Part shown: piece by piece, positions 1 to 9,117 of the stretch
How positions within the stretch are numbered: the stretch's first letter is position 1
Layout of the letters: every line of letters begins with the position of its first letter
Assembly (NCBI GenBank): GCA_937874195.1
Contig: CALNBM010000015.1
Coordinates: 15,282 to 79,281 of the forward strand
Source: an uncultured Clostridia bacterium
GTDB taxonomy: Bacteria; Bacillota; Clostridia; Christensenellales; UBA1242
DNA length: 64,000 bases
Direction: 5' to 3'
The notes under the pieces: model-generated
Database searches by the model: none
Told to the model about the DNA's origin: nothing
Seen by the model: only the letters and a program-made list of their open reading frames with translations
Position numbers and translations under genes: made by a program

Positions 1-627
1 GTTGGACTTGGATGCTTATATTCTATTGCTAAAAAAACTGAACGAAATGATGAAATATATTTAAATGATAAGAATTTTTATTTTATGTTGCCAATATATA
101 TTGCTCAACTCGCTTTTGATAGAACAAAATGGTATCACGATGACAACACCCTTCGTTCTGCAGATAGAAAAGATGATTATAAAAAATCGCAAGAATTATT
201 AAAGCGTTCTTTAATTTTTACATGTTTATATAGAAATAATCATTGTGCTACAGAGAAAGATAAAGACGGAAATCTAATCAAAAATGAACTTTGTTTTGAT
301 ACAAATACTATTGCTTCTAACAAATTGCAAGATCTTGAAAAAATGAGCATGTTAGACAATGAAGATAAAAAGGTTCTATCTCGGTGGGAAAAAGTTTTGC
401 GCTTGGCAAAAGCAACTCCAGAATATAAAGCAAATTATAAGTATGGCTTACGCCAAATAATGAATGAATTAGATACCTATGAAGAAGTGCCTAAGGGTAT
501 ATATTTTGAAAAGAAATTCAAAAATGTTGATTTACATAATAATATTGGCGAGCTTAATAAAGAAATTAAGCAATATTATGAAAAGTATATCGAGTCATTG
601 CTATTTGAATATGAATTAATAAAATAA
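1..627 (+). CDS. Partial hypothetical protein (5' end outside window)
   Basis: The reading frame is open from base 1 and ends in TAA at 625-627, so the ATG at 85 is internal and the true start lies upstream of the window. About 208 C-terminal residues are visible. They are charged and mostly helical, with no signal peptide and no motif I can name; the end is rich in Lys, Glu and Tyr. A stretch with Cys, His and Asn (RNNHCATEKDKDG, about residues 80-92 of the visible part) is the only distinctive segment. It is followed by a terminator and a convergent tRNA gene. I do not recognise the family; the missing N-terminal part would decide it. Confidence 0.6.
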   Translation, partial: VGLGCLYSIAKKTERNDEIYLNDKNFYFMLPIYIAQLAFDRTKWYHDDNTLRSADRKDDYKKSQELLKRSLIFTCLYRNNHCATEKDKDGNLIKNELCFDTNTIASNKLQDLEKMSMLDNEDKKVLSRWEKVLRLAKATPEYKANYKYGLRQIMNELDTYEEVPKGIYFEKKFKNVDLHNNIGELNKEIKQYYEKYIESLLFEYELIK

Positions 628-640
628 AAGAAACAAAATT

Positions 641-669
641 AAAAAATCCCTATACTACTAGGGTTTTTT
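641..669. terminator. Rho-independent terminator, probably bidirectional
   Basis: CCCTA / TAGGG stem with a six-base loop, flanked by an A-run on the left and a T-run on the right (TAGGGTTTTTT). It lies between the plus-strand partial gene and the minus-strand tRNA-Ser and could end transcription from both. Confidence 0.75.
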
Positions 670-672
670 GCT

Positions 673-763
673 TGGCGGAGAGTCCGGGATTTGAACCCGG
701 GCGCCAGTTACCCGACCTAACACCTTAGCAGGGTGCCCTCTTGAGCCGCTTGAGTAACTCTCC
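673..763 (-). tRNA. tRNA-Ser (GCT anticodon)
   Basis: Reading the minus strand from 763, the acceptor arm GGAGAGT pairs with ACTCTCC, followed by discriminator G and an encoded CCA (675-673). The anticodon loop reads CTGCTAA, giving anticodon GCT, which decodes AGC/AGT serine codons. A long variable arm and the T-arm GGGTTCAAATCCC are present. The extra arm is diagnostic of a type II tRNA and supports Ser. Confidence 0.95.
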
Positions 764-1168
764 ATTTGAATTTATTTAATTGCATTCCTATTTTAACAAA
801 GAGATGCAAACATGTCAATAGAAATTAACAAACTTACTTTTAATAAAAAAATATTACTTATTAAAATAGTTTATTTCAAATAAACTAAAACAATATTTTG
901 ATAAATCTTAACATAGATGCTTTTATTAAATCCATGATTTTAAAATACCCATTAAAAACAAAATAAATTTTATTTATATTAAAATTCAATTATAAAAGCT
1001 TTAAGCAATGATTTGATCGAATTCACATGCACATGCCAACTAATTAAATTATAGTTCATGGTTGTTAAAAACGATGACAAAGTTTTAAGCACTTTGCTCG
1101 TGATTATTCCAAATTATTGTTTTTTTTAAATATACAAGTTATGCAAAGGATTTAGCATAAAGAAATTT
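764..1168. other. Intergenic region, no gene seen
   Basis: AT-rich stretch of about 400 bases between tRNA-Ser and the end of prfB. The only structure noticed is a short inverted repeat TTATGC/GCATAA at 1139-1160, just beyond the prfB stop on the minus strand. It could be a weak terminator but has no T-tract. No RNA family or ORF with a ribosome binding site was seen. Confidence 0.4.
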
Positions 1169-2266
1169 CTATGCACTTAGCCAGCGAAGATAAGTGTAAA
1201 TAAAATCTAATATATTGCCATCGAAAACGCTCTCAATATCCTTAATTTTAAGGTTTGTTCTATGGTCTGTGACAACTTCTGTTGGATGAAAAGAATATGT
1301 TCTGATATGCGAATTTGCATTTAACTCGCCTTGTAACAACTCTTTATTTTTACAATCGTCTTCTTCGGCGTGACGCAAGTTTATTAATCTACTGAGTAAA
1401 ACTTTTTTTGCAGTTTTTAAGTTTTGCGCTTGACTTCTTTCATTTTGGCATGTTGCAACTAACCCCGTTGGAATGTGTGTGATTCTAACTGCCGAATCAG
1501 TTGTGTTTACATGTTGACCGCCCGCACCACCGCTTCTAAAAGTGTCAATTTTTAATTCGTTGTCGTTTAGATTGATTTCTTCATCGCTTTCCACAATATA
1601 CATAACTTCCACCACCGCACTCGCTGGCGACCTTTTGTTATTACCATCATAAGGGCTTATTCGAGATAGTTTATGTATGCCGTTTTCGCCTTTTAGATGA
1701 CCAAAAGCGAGATTTCCATCAACAATAAACTGTATGCTTTTATATCCGCCTTCACCTTCTTTGTATTCTAAAATTTCAATATCATAGCCCATTTTATCTG
1801 CAAAGCTCACGTACATATTATATAGCATTTTAACAAACTCCCAAGCATCTATACCCGAAACATTGCTGGTTATTTTTATAATGCAGGAATTATTGTCATA
1901 TTTGTTATTAAAAAAGTTCAAAACAATCAAATTATTTAATTGCTTGTTTAATTTATCTAACTCTTCGTTAAGATGCACTTTAATGTTGTCATCATGCTCA
2001 TTTTCCATTATGATTAAAAGTTCTTGCATCTCAGCAATTTGCATAGAAATATCTTTAAAGTTTTCTAGTTTATTACTTATATATTTTAATCGTTTATTTA
2101 CATTTTTAAGTTTTTTAGTATCATAATAAATATTTAAATTTTCACTTTCTTGAAGTAGTTCTTCGCTTTCGCAAGTTAGGTTTCCTGTGTCGAGAGTGTC
2201 TAAGATAGTGTCAAAGTTTTCAACAATATCCTTTAATTTTTCTTTTTCTTCATCAAGTATTAACAT
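1169..2266 (-). CDS. prfB: Peptide chain release factor 2, divergent decoding loop
   Basis: Class I release factor that recognises UGA/UAA and triggers peptide release on the ribosome. Its 365 residues are the usual RF2 length. The GGQ catalytic motif is at residues 249-251, within RSGGAGGQHVN, followed by the conserved SAVRITHIPTG. The C-terminal DHRTN is also typical. The stop-codon recognition tripeptide is SPY (204-206) instead of RF2's SPF, and the normally conserved His-Thr-Ser-Phe that follows is replaced by Ser-Pro-Ala-Ser (213-216). The frame is continuous from the ATG, so the autoregulatory +1 frameshift found in many prfB genes is absent. An AGGGG-like ribosome binding site precedes the ATG. 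RF2-type is clear from the overall alignment; whether codon recognition is canonical is uncertain. Confidence 0.9.
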   Translation of the reverse strand: MLILDEEKEKLKDIVENFDTILDTLDTGNLTCESEELLQESENLNIYYDTKKLKNVNKRLKYISNKLENFKDISMQIAEMQELLIIMENEHDDNIKVHLNEELDKLNKQLNNLIVLNFFNNKYDNNSCIIKITSNVSGIDAWEFVKMLYNMYVSFADKMGYDIEILEYKEGEGGYKSIQFIVDGNLAFGHLKGENGIHKLSRISPYDGNNKRSPASAVVEVMYIVESDEEINLNDNELKIDTFRSGGAGGQHVNTTDSAVRITHIPTGLVATCQNERSQAQNLKTAKKVLLSRLINLRHAEEDDCKNKELLQGELNANSHIRTYSFHPTEVVTDHRTNLKIKDIESVFDGNILDFIYTYLRWLSA

Positions 2267-2922
2267 CGTTGCCCCTTTTTCTATGATTTTTCAAATATGA
2301 TTATAGCATACAGATGCATTTTCATAATAATAAAAATTGCAAATATTAATATGGAGTAAAGCAAATTAAACAATGAAGAAACGATGAAATAGGCAAATAC
2401 GATTCAAATTTTTTAAAAAAAAAATTAATTATATAAAAAATCTCAAACTATATATAATTAAGATTTTATTTTTTCTTTTAATAATTAAATCTTTTAAAAT
2501 TATTTTTAATGACTGTTATTTTTTTAATACTTAAATTATAACTCATTTGCTTAAAAATACTTAAATAAACATTACCGTTTGATTTTTATGCTCGTTACTT
2601 TTTTATTCAATTAGACGTTTTTTGTTTTCATACTAAAATTTCCCGACTATACGCTTTAAAAAGAGCAAGTAGTTATCCTTGCGATAACTAAATATTTTTA
2701 TTTTTTATATCTTTTAGCATTTTATATTTCCCGAATTTTTTATTTGTGATTCTTTCATTTTAAGCGATATTTTTTTCTATTATTTAAAAAACAATATGCT
2801 TATATTTCAATCTTTTAATCCAAAACTGATAGTTTTATTATATTCTTACCTTAAAAGATATCCTATCTCACAACACAAAATGAGAGTGTGGTTTGCCTTA
2901 CAAATTTAATCATAATCATAAA
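2267..2922. other. Long intergenic region with one hairpin
   Basis: About 650 very AT-rich bases with no supported ORF. A perfect 8-bp hairpin, TAGTTATC-CTTGC-GATAACTA, lies at 2670-2690. On the minus strand it is followed by CTTGCTCTTTTT and could end transcripts from the M23 peptidase gene, though 230 bases downstream. A second imperfect pairing (GAGAGTGTGGTTT with AAACCACTCTC) spans 2883-2935 at the peptidase stop codon. Functions are inferred only. Confidence 0.4.
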
Positions 2923-3861
2923 CTAAACCACTCTCTTATATTCCTCGCCGTCTTTTTCAACTTGCACTCGATTATGTGATAGAAATTTTGAAATTTGATA
3001 CATATCTATCCAAATCTCACTTGCACCCTTCACTTGTGATTCATTGAATATTAATTGCATACCAAGATGAAGGTGTGGCGAACAGGTCATATTAGAATCT
3101 ATTTTATAACTATATCCCGTTACACCTAGATAACCAACAACCTGCCCTGCTTCCACGACATCGCCAATTTTAAGTCCTTTCACAAAAGGTTTGCCTTTTC
3201 GCAAGTGTGCATAATAGTAACCGCGTTTTTTATCGTGTGATCTTATTGTTAAATGCCAACCACCCATTCTATTCCAGCCTAGTTCTGTTATTGTACCACT
3301 TTCAATCGCCACAAGCGGTGTGCCGATTGAGCCCATTAAATCGTGCCCAAGATGCTTTCGTGTGTAACCATATGACCTGGAAACACCAAAGTCGTCATAG
3401 TGATTATACCAAAAGCCTTTTGGAAAAGGGTGGAAATTTTTTAAACCATAAACAATTTCGCCATCTGCGTTTTTAAAAGAACCGATAAACTCTGCAAAAA
3501 TTCCAGTGTAGCCCTCGACATAATATTTATAGTATTTATTTTCGCCATAAAAGTCGTCAATTCTTTTGCCGTTTTTAAGTTTGGCGACAAGTTCTTTTAA
3601 CTCGTTTTTATCTCGTTGAATCCTAAAATTATTTCCATTCTTAGTTGCTAAATATGCAAGTGCTTTTATAAAGTCAAACTCAACTTCTTCCGATTTATTA
3701 AACTCTTTATCATACTCATAAGCAGCAAGCAATATTTCATACGGTACTTTACAATCTATCCACTTAATAAACTCGTCAGCGTTTTTAGTTGTAAACGCTG
3801 TTGTAAAGGAAAAAGTGAATAATATTATTAATATAAAACTAATTTTTCTAATGGCTTTCAT
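2923..3861 (-). CDS. Secreted M23 family metallopeptidase (LytM-like)
   Basis: Probable cell-wall or endopeptidase-type Zn hydrolase acting outside the membrane. An N-terminal hydrophobic segment (about residues 6-22) looks like a signal peptide or anchor. The C-terminal M23 domain has RKHLGHD, with candidate ligands His170 and Asp174, then GTPLVA, the strand YYYAHL, and the HxH motif in SPHLHLG (His263/His265). Residues 30-150 form a family-specific N-terminal region that I do not recognise. The gene sits 47 bp downstream of the ABC permease on the same strand and may be in its operon. No strong ribosome binding site is visible. Substrate (peptidoglycan cross-bridge or protein) cannot be read from sequence. 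Confidence 0.88.
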   Translation of the reverse strand: MKAIRKISFILIILFTFSFTTAFTTKNADEFIKWIDCKVPYEILLAAYEYDKEFNKSEEVEFDFIKALAYLATKNGNNFRIQRDKNELKELVAKLKNGKRIDDFYGENKYYKYYVEGYTGIFAEFIGSFKNADGEIVYGLKNFHPFPKGFWYNHYDDFGVSRSYGYTRKHLGHDLMGSIGTPLVAIESGTITELGWNRMGGWHLTIRSHDKKRGYYYAHLRKGKPFVKGLKIGDVVEAGQVVGYLGVTGYSYKIDSNMTCSPHLHLGMQLIFNESQVKGASEIWIDMYQISKFLSHNRVQVEKDGEEYKRVV

Positions 3862-3908
3862 ACAAACTAATTTTAACTTTATAAGCGGTTTTTATTCAAA
3901 AAAAATCT

Positions 3909-6239
3909 TTAATCATACGACTTCAATGCTTCAACCATATCAATTTTTTTAGTTTTAGGAATGGATAATAAATACACAATGCTTAAAAAAAATAATGAAA
4001 GAATTGCCGTTATAATATAACTTACCCAACTAATAACTCTAGGAAAAATTATACCATCTATTATAATTCTACTAATAATAAAAGCATGCAATAAAGCACC
4101 CAGCCCCAATCCAAATAAAATGGCAAAACACGAAATAATAAGTGTTTCTCGAAAAATGTATCCCGACACTTCTATTTCATTATAACCAAGCACTTTTAAT
4201 GTGGCAAGGTCTCTGTGACGAGTGCTAATATTAATCAATGTTAAATTATAGTTTATAATTACAGCTAGCGCACATGCCGAGCCAAGCAATATTAATACAA
4301 CTCCGTTCATGCTTTTTGATATTTCATTAAAAGAATGGGATAAATCTTTTTTTAACAAAACATGTAAAACATTAGCTTGATTTATTAGTTCATCATATAA
4401 TTTTTGCTCGTTTGCAAGAGAAGTTTTAGCATAAATTTTATTATAAGTTGGAGTTAATTGGGAACTTGCTACATTGTTTGAAATATAAACTACATTGCCA
4501 AAACTATATTTTATAATATCTGTAATAGTAACAGTTACATTGCCATTTTGCATACTTAAACTAAGTTCATCGCCACTCTTTAAATTATACTTAACTGCAA
4601 GTGGTTGAGTTACAAAAACCGAATTTTTTTGCATATTTATTTTCTTATTGAATATGTTTTCAAAAGATATGAAGTTATTAATATTCTGTGTGTTTTCTGG
4701 AATCACTATGTTTATATAGTTTCCTTCATATTTTGCAGTTGTGTTCATAACTAATATTTGTTCAATATTTTCAAGTGTTGGTATATCTATTTCTGCATCC
4801 ACTACGCCAATTTCCATTTGATAATTTAACATTTGTTGATATTGAAATTCGCCTGCATAATCGATAGAATTTTTAATACCAAACCCCGCCAATAATAATG
4901 CTGTGCTACCAGCAATACCAATAAGTGTTAATATTAAATTTTGTCTATGTCTAAAAATATTTCTAATTGTGGACTTATATTTAAACGATAACCGCTTCCA
5001 AAGTGCAGTTTTTTCTAACAGTATTTTTTTACCTGCTTTAGGTGATTTCACTTTTAATAGTTGTGCAGGCTTTTGCTTTAAAACACTATTAATGCTAATA
5101 AGTGTGGTTATTAGCACAAAAAACACCATAATCACAGATATAATTGAAATATACAAAACATTATAATGAATAATAAGACTTGGAAGTTGATAACTAGCAC
5201 TGTAAGCATTATAAATGATTGCTGGTATAAAATAAATACCCAGTGCAATTCCAAGCACGCATCCAACACCGGATGATAACAAAGCGTAAAACACATATTT
5301 CCACATAATTTTACTCTTGCTATATCCAAGCGAACGCAAAGTGCCAATCTGCAAGCGTTGATCGGCAATAATTCGTGTGATAGAAGACATCGACACTAAT
5401 ATGGTAATTAAAAAGAAAAAAACTGGGAAAATTAGTGATATGATTTCAACAATCTTTATATCCGATTGAAATTGTACAAAATCCTGAGTTTGGTTTAATG
5501 ATTTAAAAAAAAAGTTGCCAAAAATATTTTTTAATTCGTTAATATTATCATCCACAAACACTTTGTATTCGTTAGAGAAAAAACTATAATTTTTAGTCTT
5601 ATTTAATATTAGTGCAACATGCGTTGGTCCAGATATTTGCAAATGATTATAGTCGGTGTATATTGCGCAGTCTATTGTTCTTTGAGAAATTTCGGATACT
5701 TCCCGAATATTTGCAAATCGTAACGGATGCTTTACTATTCCAACCACTTCGAAGGATTTTTCCCAAAATGTGATTTTTTGTCCAATAAACATATTCATTG
5801 TATATGCTTGGGAGTGTGAAACAACTATTTCAAGTTTTTCCAAACTATTCTCTGGAAATCTGCCTTCAAGCAACTGCAAATTATTAATATTAAAACCATT
5901 TTCAAAATCAAATAAAGTAATGCGTGCAACATAATTTCTATCGTTAATATTTATTGTTTCTTCCGCTTCAAAATATGGCATAATTTCTTTAATTAAGTTA
6001 TTTTGCGCTAACGCGTCAACTTCTTCTGTGGTGAAAGGTAAACCTTTTTGAACTATCATATCTGCAACATTGCTATTTATATAATACTGCTCTAGGGTAT
6101 AACGCATATTTGGCGCGGCTGTTAATAATCCCACCAAAAAAGAAACGCCTAACGCCACAATTAAAACTATGGCAAATAATTTTAGCGCCAAATGTTTAGT
6201 GTCTTTTAACACATATTTCGTATACTTTTTCACTACCAA
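3909..6239 (-). CDS. ABC transporter permease, FtsX/MacB-type
   Basis: 776-residue membrane subunit of an ABC exporter or mechanotransmission complex. One N-terminal transmembrane helix (about residues 17-40) is followed by a large extracytoplasmic domain. A cluster of three helices then follows (about 265-385), in FtsX-domain style. After another membrane segment near 440 and a second extracellular domain, a second FtsX cluster lies at about 650-765. This double-FtsX layout is typical of two-module permeases of the MacB/YtrF kind. Its start overlaps the end of the ATPase gene by 7 bp, showing translational coupling. The cargo is unknown; families of this type move lipoproteins, antimicrobial peptides or other envelope components. 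Confidence 0.88.
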   Translation of the reverse strand: MVVKKYTKYVLKDTKHLALKLFAIVLIVALGVSFLVGLLTAAPNMRYTLEQYYINSNVADMIVQKGLPFTTEEVDALAQNNLIKEIMPYFEAEETININDRNYVARITLFDFENGFNINNLQLLEGRFPENSLEKLEIVVSHSQAYTMNMFIGQKITFWEKSFEVVGIVKHPLRFANIREVSEISQRTIDCAIYTDYNHLQISGPTHVALILNKTKNYSFFSNEYKVFVDDNINELKNIFGNFFFKSLNQTQDFVQFQSDIKIVEIISLIFPVFFFLITILVSMSSITRIIADQRLQIGTLRSLGYSKSKIMWKYVFYALLSSGVGCVLGIALGIYFIPAIIYNAYSASYQLPSLIIHYNVLYISIISVIMVFFVLITTLISINSVLKQKPAQLLKVKSPKAGKKILLEKTALWKRLSFKYKSTIRNIFRHRQNLILTLIGIAGSTALLLAGFGIKNSIDYAGEFQYQQMLNYQMEIGVVDAEIDIPTLENIEQILVMNTTAKYEGNYINIVIPENTQNINNFISFENIFNKKINMQKNSVFVTQPLAVKYNLKSGDELSLSMQNGNVTVTITDIIKYSFGNVVYISNNVASSQLTPTYNKIYAKTSLANEQKLYDELINQANVLHVLLKKDLSHSFNEISKSMNGVVLILLGSACALAVIINYNLTLINISTRHRDLATLKVLGYNEIEVSGYIFRETLIISCFAILFGLGLGALLHAFIISRIIIDGIIFPRVISWVSYIITAILSLFFLSIVYLLSIPKTKKIDMVEALKSYD

Positions 6240-6937
6240 ATAACCTCATCAATATCTTTTGGTTTTGTGTTTTCTTTTATATCCTCAATTTTTCCATTTT
6301 TAACATATATAACACGATCAGCAATTTCTGTTATTGAGTTGTTATGCGTTACTAAAATAACGGTTTTGTTGTGCTCTTTACATATAGATTTCAAAAGTTT
6401 TAAAATAGTTTTACCCGTGTTAATATCAAGCGCGCCGGTAGGTTCGTCACAAAGCAATATTTGAGGATTTTTAGCAATCGCCCGCGCAATTGACACCCTT
6501 TGTTGCTCACCACCGGAAAGTTGTGAAGGGAAATTATTTAATCTGTCGAGCAAATTCACTTGTTCTAACACTTGCTTTGATGATAGTGGTTCACTGCTAA
6601 TTTCGGAAGCGATTTCAACATTTTCAAGTGCGGTTAGTTGTGGCATTAAATTATAAAATTGAAAAACAAAACCAACATCATGTCTGCGATAATATGTTAA
6701 TTTTTTAGGACTTAACTTACTAATATCTTTACCACCAACTATAATTTTTCCTTTATCGGCTGTGTCCATGCCACCAAGAATATTTAATATTGTTGTTTTT
6801 CCTGCACCGCTTGGTCCCACTATAACGCAAAATTCACTTTGAAATATTTGAAAATTAATATTATCATTTGCGAATATTGTTTGTTCACCAAAATGATAAA
6901 TCTTACTAACACTTTCGAATTTAACCACAGCTTCCAT
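6233..6937 (-). CDS. ABC transporter ATP-binding protein, LolD/MacB-type
   Basis: 234-residue nucleotide-binding subunit that powers the overlapping FtsX-type permease. Walker A GPSGAGKTT is at about residues 41-49, the signature LSGGEQQR at 140-147, and Walker B ILLCDEPTGALD at 160-171, followed by the H-loop VTHN. I chose the ATG at 6937 (protein begins MEAVVKFESVSKIY) because a G-rich stretch lies upstream of it and the family normally starts just before this strand. An in-frame ATG at 6964 would add nine residues but has no ribosome binding site. Assignment to the LolD/MacB/FtsE branch rests on size and partner. Confidence 0.9.
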   Translation of the reverse strand: MEAVVKFESVSKIYHFGEQTIFANDNINFQIFQSEFCVIVGPSGAGKTTILNILGGMDTADKGKIIVGGKDISKLSPKKLTYYRRHDVGFVFQFYNLMPQLTALENVEIASEISSEPLSSKQVLEQVNLLDRLNNFPSQLSGGEQQRVSIARAIAKNPQILLCDEPTGALDINTGKTILKLLKSICKEHNKTVILVTHNNSITEIADRVIYVKNGKIEDIKENTKPKDIDEVIW

Positions 6938-7145
6938 TTTTATACTCGCACCCCCATATGTCATATTCTGATTAATTTTATAGCACTGTTTAACTTTTAC
7001 TTAAATTTTAATCTTTTTATAATTAAACAACAAGCAATTTTGCATTTAGATTTTATCCATTTTGTTTTTTTGTACAAAAATAAAGTTGTTTTTACAAAAA
7101 AACAACTAATATAATCACTTTATACTAATAAATAGACTTTAAAAT

Positions 7146-7748
7146 TTATTCCCTTTCTTGCTCGCGCGATTTTACGCTTTCTTTTTCTTTCTTTTGAAAC
7201 GCAAGCTCATGCGAAAAGTTTTTTAAAAATTTTTCGTTTTCTGGTTGAAACTGCGGATGAGATTGCAATTTATAGAAAAATACAACGCCGTAATCTCCTT
7301 CCGCAACCACATTAAGATCGTTGTCAAATATATCGTTCATTTTCTCAACATTTTTGCGAAACTTTGGTGTGTCATTTTTATCTATAAAAGTGTTTAGCAC
7401 AGTTTTAGTAAGATTTGTGTAAAACTTGGCTTCTTCCAACATTTTTTCATCAACTTTTTTATCTTGTGAGAAATTCAAAAAGCCCTGTTTACTAGCATTT
7501 TGGTTAGATAGATGCCTAATAAACATTTTATGATAATCTAGGGTGTTGTCGTATTCTATAACTGCTTTTGCAAATTCTAATGAAATATTTTTTGTTTTAT
7601 AGTCTATAAATAGGAATTTATTATTAACATCTTTTATGCTGGTTTCATCGTCATAAAGTGCAGTGTTAAATTTTATATTTTCTTTATTATAGTAATTTAA
7701 TATTTTTTTGGCTTTAAGCTTAATTATTTCTGTTTTTATATCGCTCAT
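7146..7748 (-). CDS. Hypothetical protein, 200 residues
   Basis: Predicted cytoplasmic, highly charged protein with no membrane segment or signal peptide. A good ribosome binding site (GAGG) lies upstream of the ATG. The C-terminus is a Lys/Glu/Arg-rich helical tail (QKKEKESVKSREQERE). The middle contains aromatic and acidic residues without a recognisable motif. It stands alone between the ABC operon and the thioredoxin/FTR pair. I do not recognise the family and give no function. Confidence 0.6.
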   Translation of the reverse strand: MSDIKTEIIKLKAKKILNYYNKENIKFNTALYDDETSIKDVNNKFLFIDYKTKNISLEFAKAVIEYDNTLDYHKMFIRHLSNQNASKQGFLNFSQDKKVDEKMLEEAKFYTNLTKTVLNTFIDKNDTPKFRKNVEKMNDIFDNDLNVVAEGDYGVVFFYKLQSHPQFQPENEKFLKNFSHELAFQKKEKESVKSREQERE

Positions 7749-8157
7749 TAATTAAACCTCGTTTTGTTTTAATATCGTAAAAAATCAAAATTCATTAAAT
7801 ATTTGATTAAGACATTTACTTTTACTTCTACTTTTATATGATTAAAAAATTATTTGAGTGTTTTTTAAAGCATATAATACATGCGTTTATTAGCATAATT
7901 AGAATAAAATAAAACGTATCATTGATTAATTGAACCAAAAAAAACTTAAAAAATTTTTAAGTAAGCTGAAAAATTTTTGATTTTTGCATTTTTTGTATTT
8001 AATTCACGAGTACGCATGAACTAAACTTTTTCGTAATTTACAATATAAACAGAAAATCTATTGTGCAAGATAATTATAGTAAGTTAACAAGATATTTCAT
8101 TTTATGTATTATGATTTATTATTTGCTATACAAGAAATAACAAATCACAAATCGTTA
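7749..8157. other. Intergenic region with two AT-rich hairpins
   Basis: About 400 bases without a gene. At 7944-7962 the near-palindrome ACTTAAAAAATTTTTAAGT is followed on the minus strand by an eight-T run, so it could terminate the trxA/FTR-like operon. At 8112-8147 an 11-bp imperfect stem (GATTTGTTATT/AATAATAAATC on the minus strand) lies right after the FTR-like stop codon, but lacks a T-tract. Both are weak, nearly all-A/T stems. Confidence 0.4.
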
Positions 8158-8337
8158 TTAATCTTTCTTTACAAAAAGATTGCATTTGCAATTATAATTT
8201 TTAATAAAATCATCACACGGACAAAGTGTGGTTTCATCAATATTTAACCTGCATGGACAGTGTCCTTTTCTTTTTGCAATCCCTTGAACAATTCGGTTCA
8301 CGTATTCAACATCTGGATTTAAAATATAATTCTTCAT
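8158..8337 (-). CDS. Ferredoxin:thioredoxin reductase catalytic-subunit-like small protein
   Basis: 59-residue protein beginning MKNYILNPD. It has six cysteines as three CxC pairs: CPC at 27-29, CPC at 39-41 and CKC at 50-52, the last followed by NLF. This CPC...CPC...CxC-x-LF layout is the signature of the FTR catalytic (beta) chain, where four Cys bind a 4Fe-4S cluster and two form the redox disulfide. Spacing between the first two pairs is shorter than in the cyanobacterial enzyme, and the protein is only about half that length. A perfect AGGAGG lies seven bases upstream of the ATG. It is 87 bp downstream of trxA on the same strand, so it probably reduces that thioredoxin, or is reduced by it. 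Start, motif and context are seen; the partner and electron donor are inferred. Confidence 0.82.
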   Translation of the reverse strand: MKNYILNPDVEYVNRIVQGIAKRKGHCPCRLNIDETTLCPCDDFIKNYNCKCNLFVKKD

Positions 8338-8424
8338 AATTTCCTCCTAAAGTAATAAATTTTATTAACAAAACTTATATTGTTTTATACACAAATCTAT
8401 AAAAAAATGTTAAACATCCACAAA

Positions 8425-8739
8425 TCATTTATGTTTTTCCATTATATGCATTATATCGTTTGCTCTTCTAAAACCTTCTAATCGTTCCACTTCTTCGCCA
8501 TCTTTAAAGATAATAAGGGTTGGTAGAACGGAAACTTTTAATGAAGATGCAAGCTCATAGTTTTCATCACTATTTATTTTCACAATGTCAAAAAACAAAT
8601 CTTCTTCATGGTCTAAGTTTTCAAATTCTTTCGCTATCATTTGACATGGTCCACACCATGAAGCAAAAACATCTAAAATAAACAACTTTTTAGTTTGTTT
8701 TACTTTGTTAAAATTTTTTTGATCTGTATAAATTATCAT
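8425..8739 (-). CDS. trxA: Thioredoxin
   Basis: 104-residue thioredoxin-fold protein with the canonical active site WCGPC (Cys29, Cys32) in FASWCGPCQM. The cis-proline motif is in SVLPTLIIF. It is slightly shorter than typical TrxA but has the full fold, and ends in a TGA stop at normal length. A strong AAAGGAG ribosome binding site precedes the ATG. It probably forms a two-gene unit with the FTR-like gene just downstream, suggesting that this thioredoxin is reduced from ferredoxin rather than, or in addition to, NADPH. Confidence 0.93.
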   Translation of the reverse strand: MIIYTDQKNFNKVKQTKKLFILDVFASWCGPCQMIAKEFENLDHEEDLFFDIVKINSDENYELASSLKVSVLPTLIIFKDGEEVERLEGFRRANDIMHIMEKHK

Positions 8740-9117
8740 ATAATTCTCCTTTTTTTATAGTTCGCAAGTTGTTTGAATAATTTTTTAATTATATATGTAT
8801 TTTTTAATTTGTAATAATTTACTAGTCCAATTTTTTCGTTTTCAACAATGTTCCAATTTCTTAACTTTGCTAATTCTTTAAGATATAAAAGATTGAGATT
8901 TATTTAAACAATTAACCAAACTTATTACATCCACCTGTCCTTTATTTAATAATTGATATAACATACAAAGCCTTGCTAGGATTACTTAAAATTTTATATA
9001 AATTAGTAAACTTCCAAATTTTTTTTCATTAGATAAATTTTCATAATACCACTTCAAACATTACTAGCACTCTTATTATATTAGTTTTTACTAATATTTA
9101 CAACTTAAATTAATTTT
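8740..9117. other. Intergenic region, nothing recognised
   Basis: About 380 AT-rich bases between trxA and the TtcA-like gene, both on the minus strand. No ORF with a ribosome binding site, no strong hairpin and no RNA motif was seen. It should contain the trxA promoter, which I could not define convincingly. Confidence 0.35.

Noticed and set aside
1169..2266. Programmed +1 frameshift in prfB
   Set aside because: The frame is continuous from the ATG through the region where the in-frame UGA usually lies.
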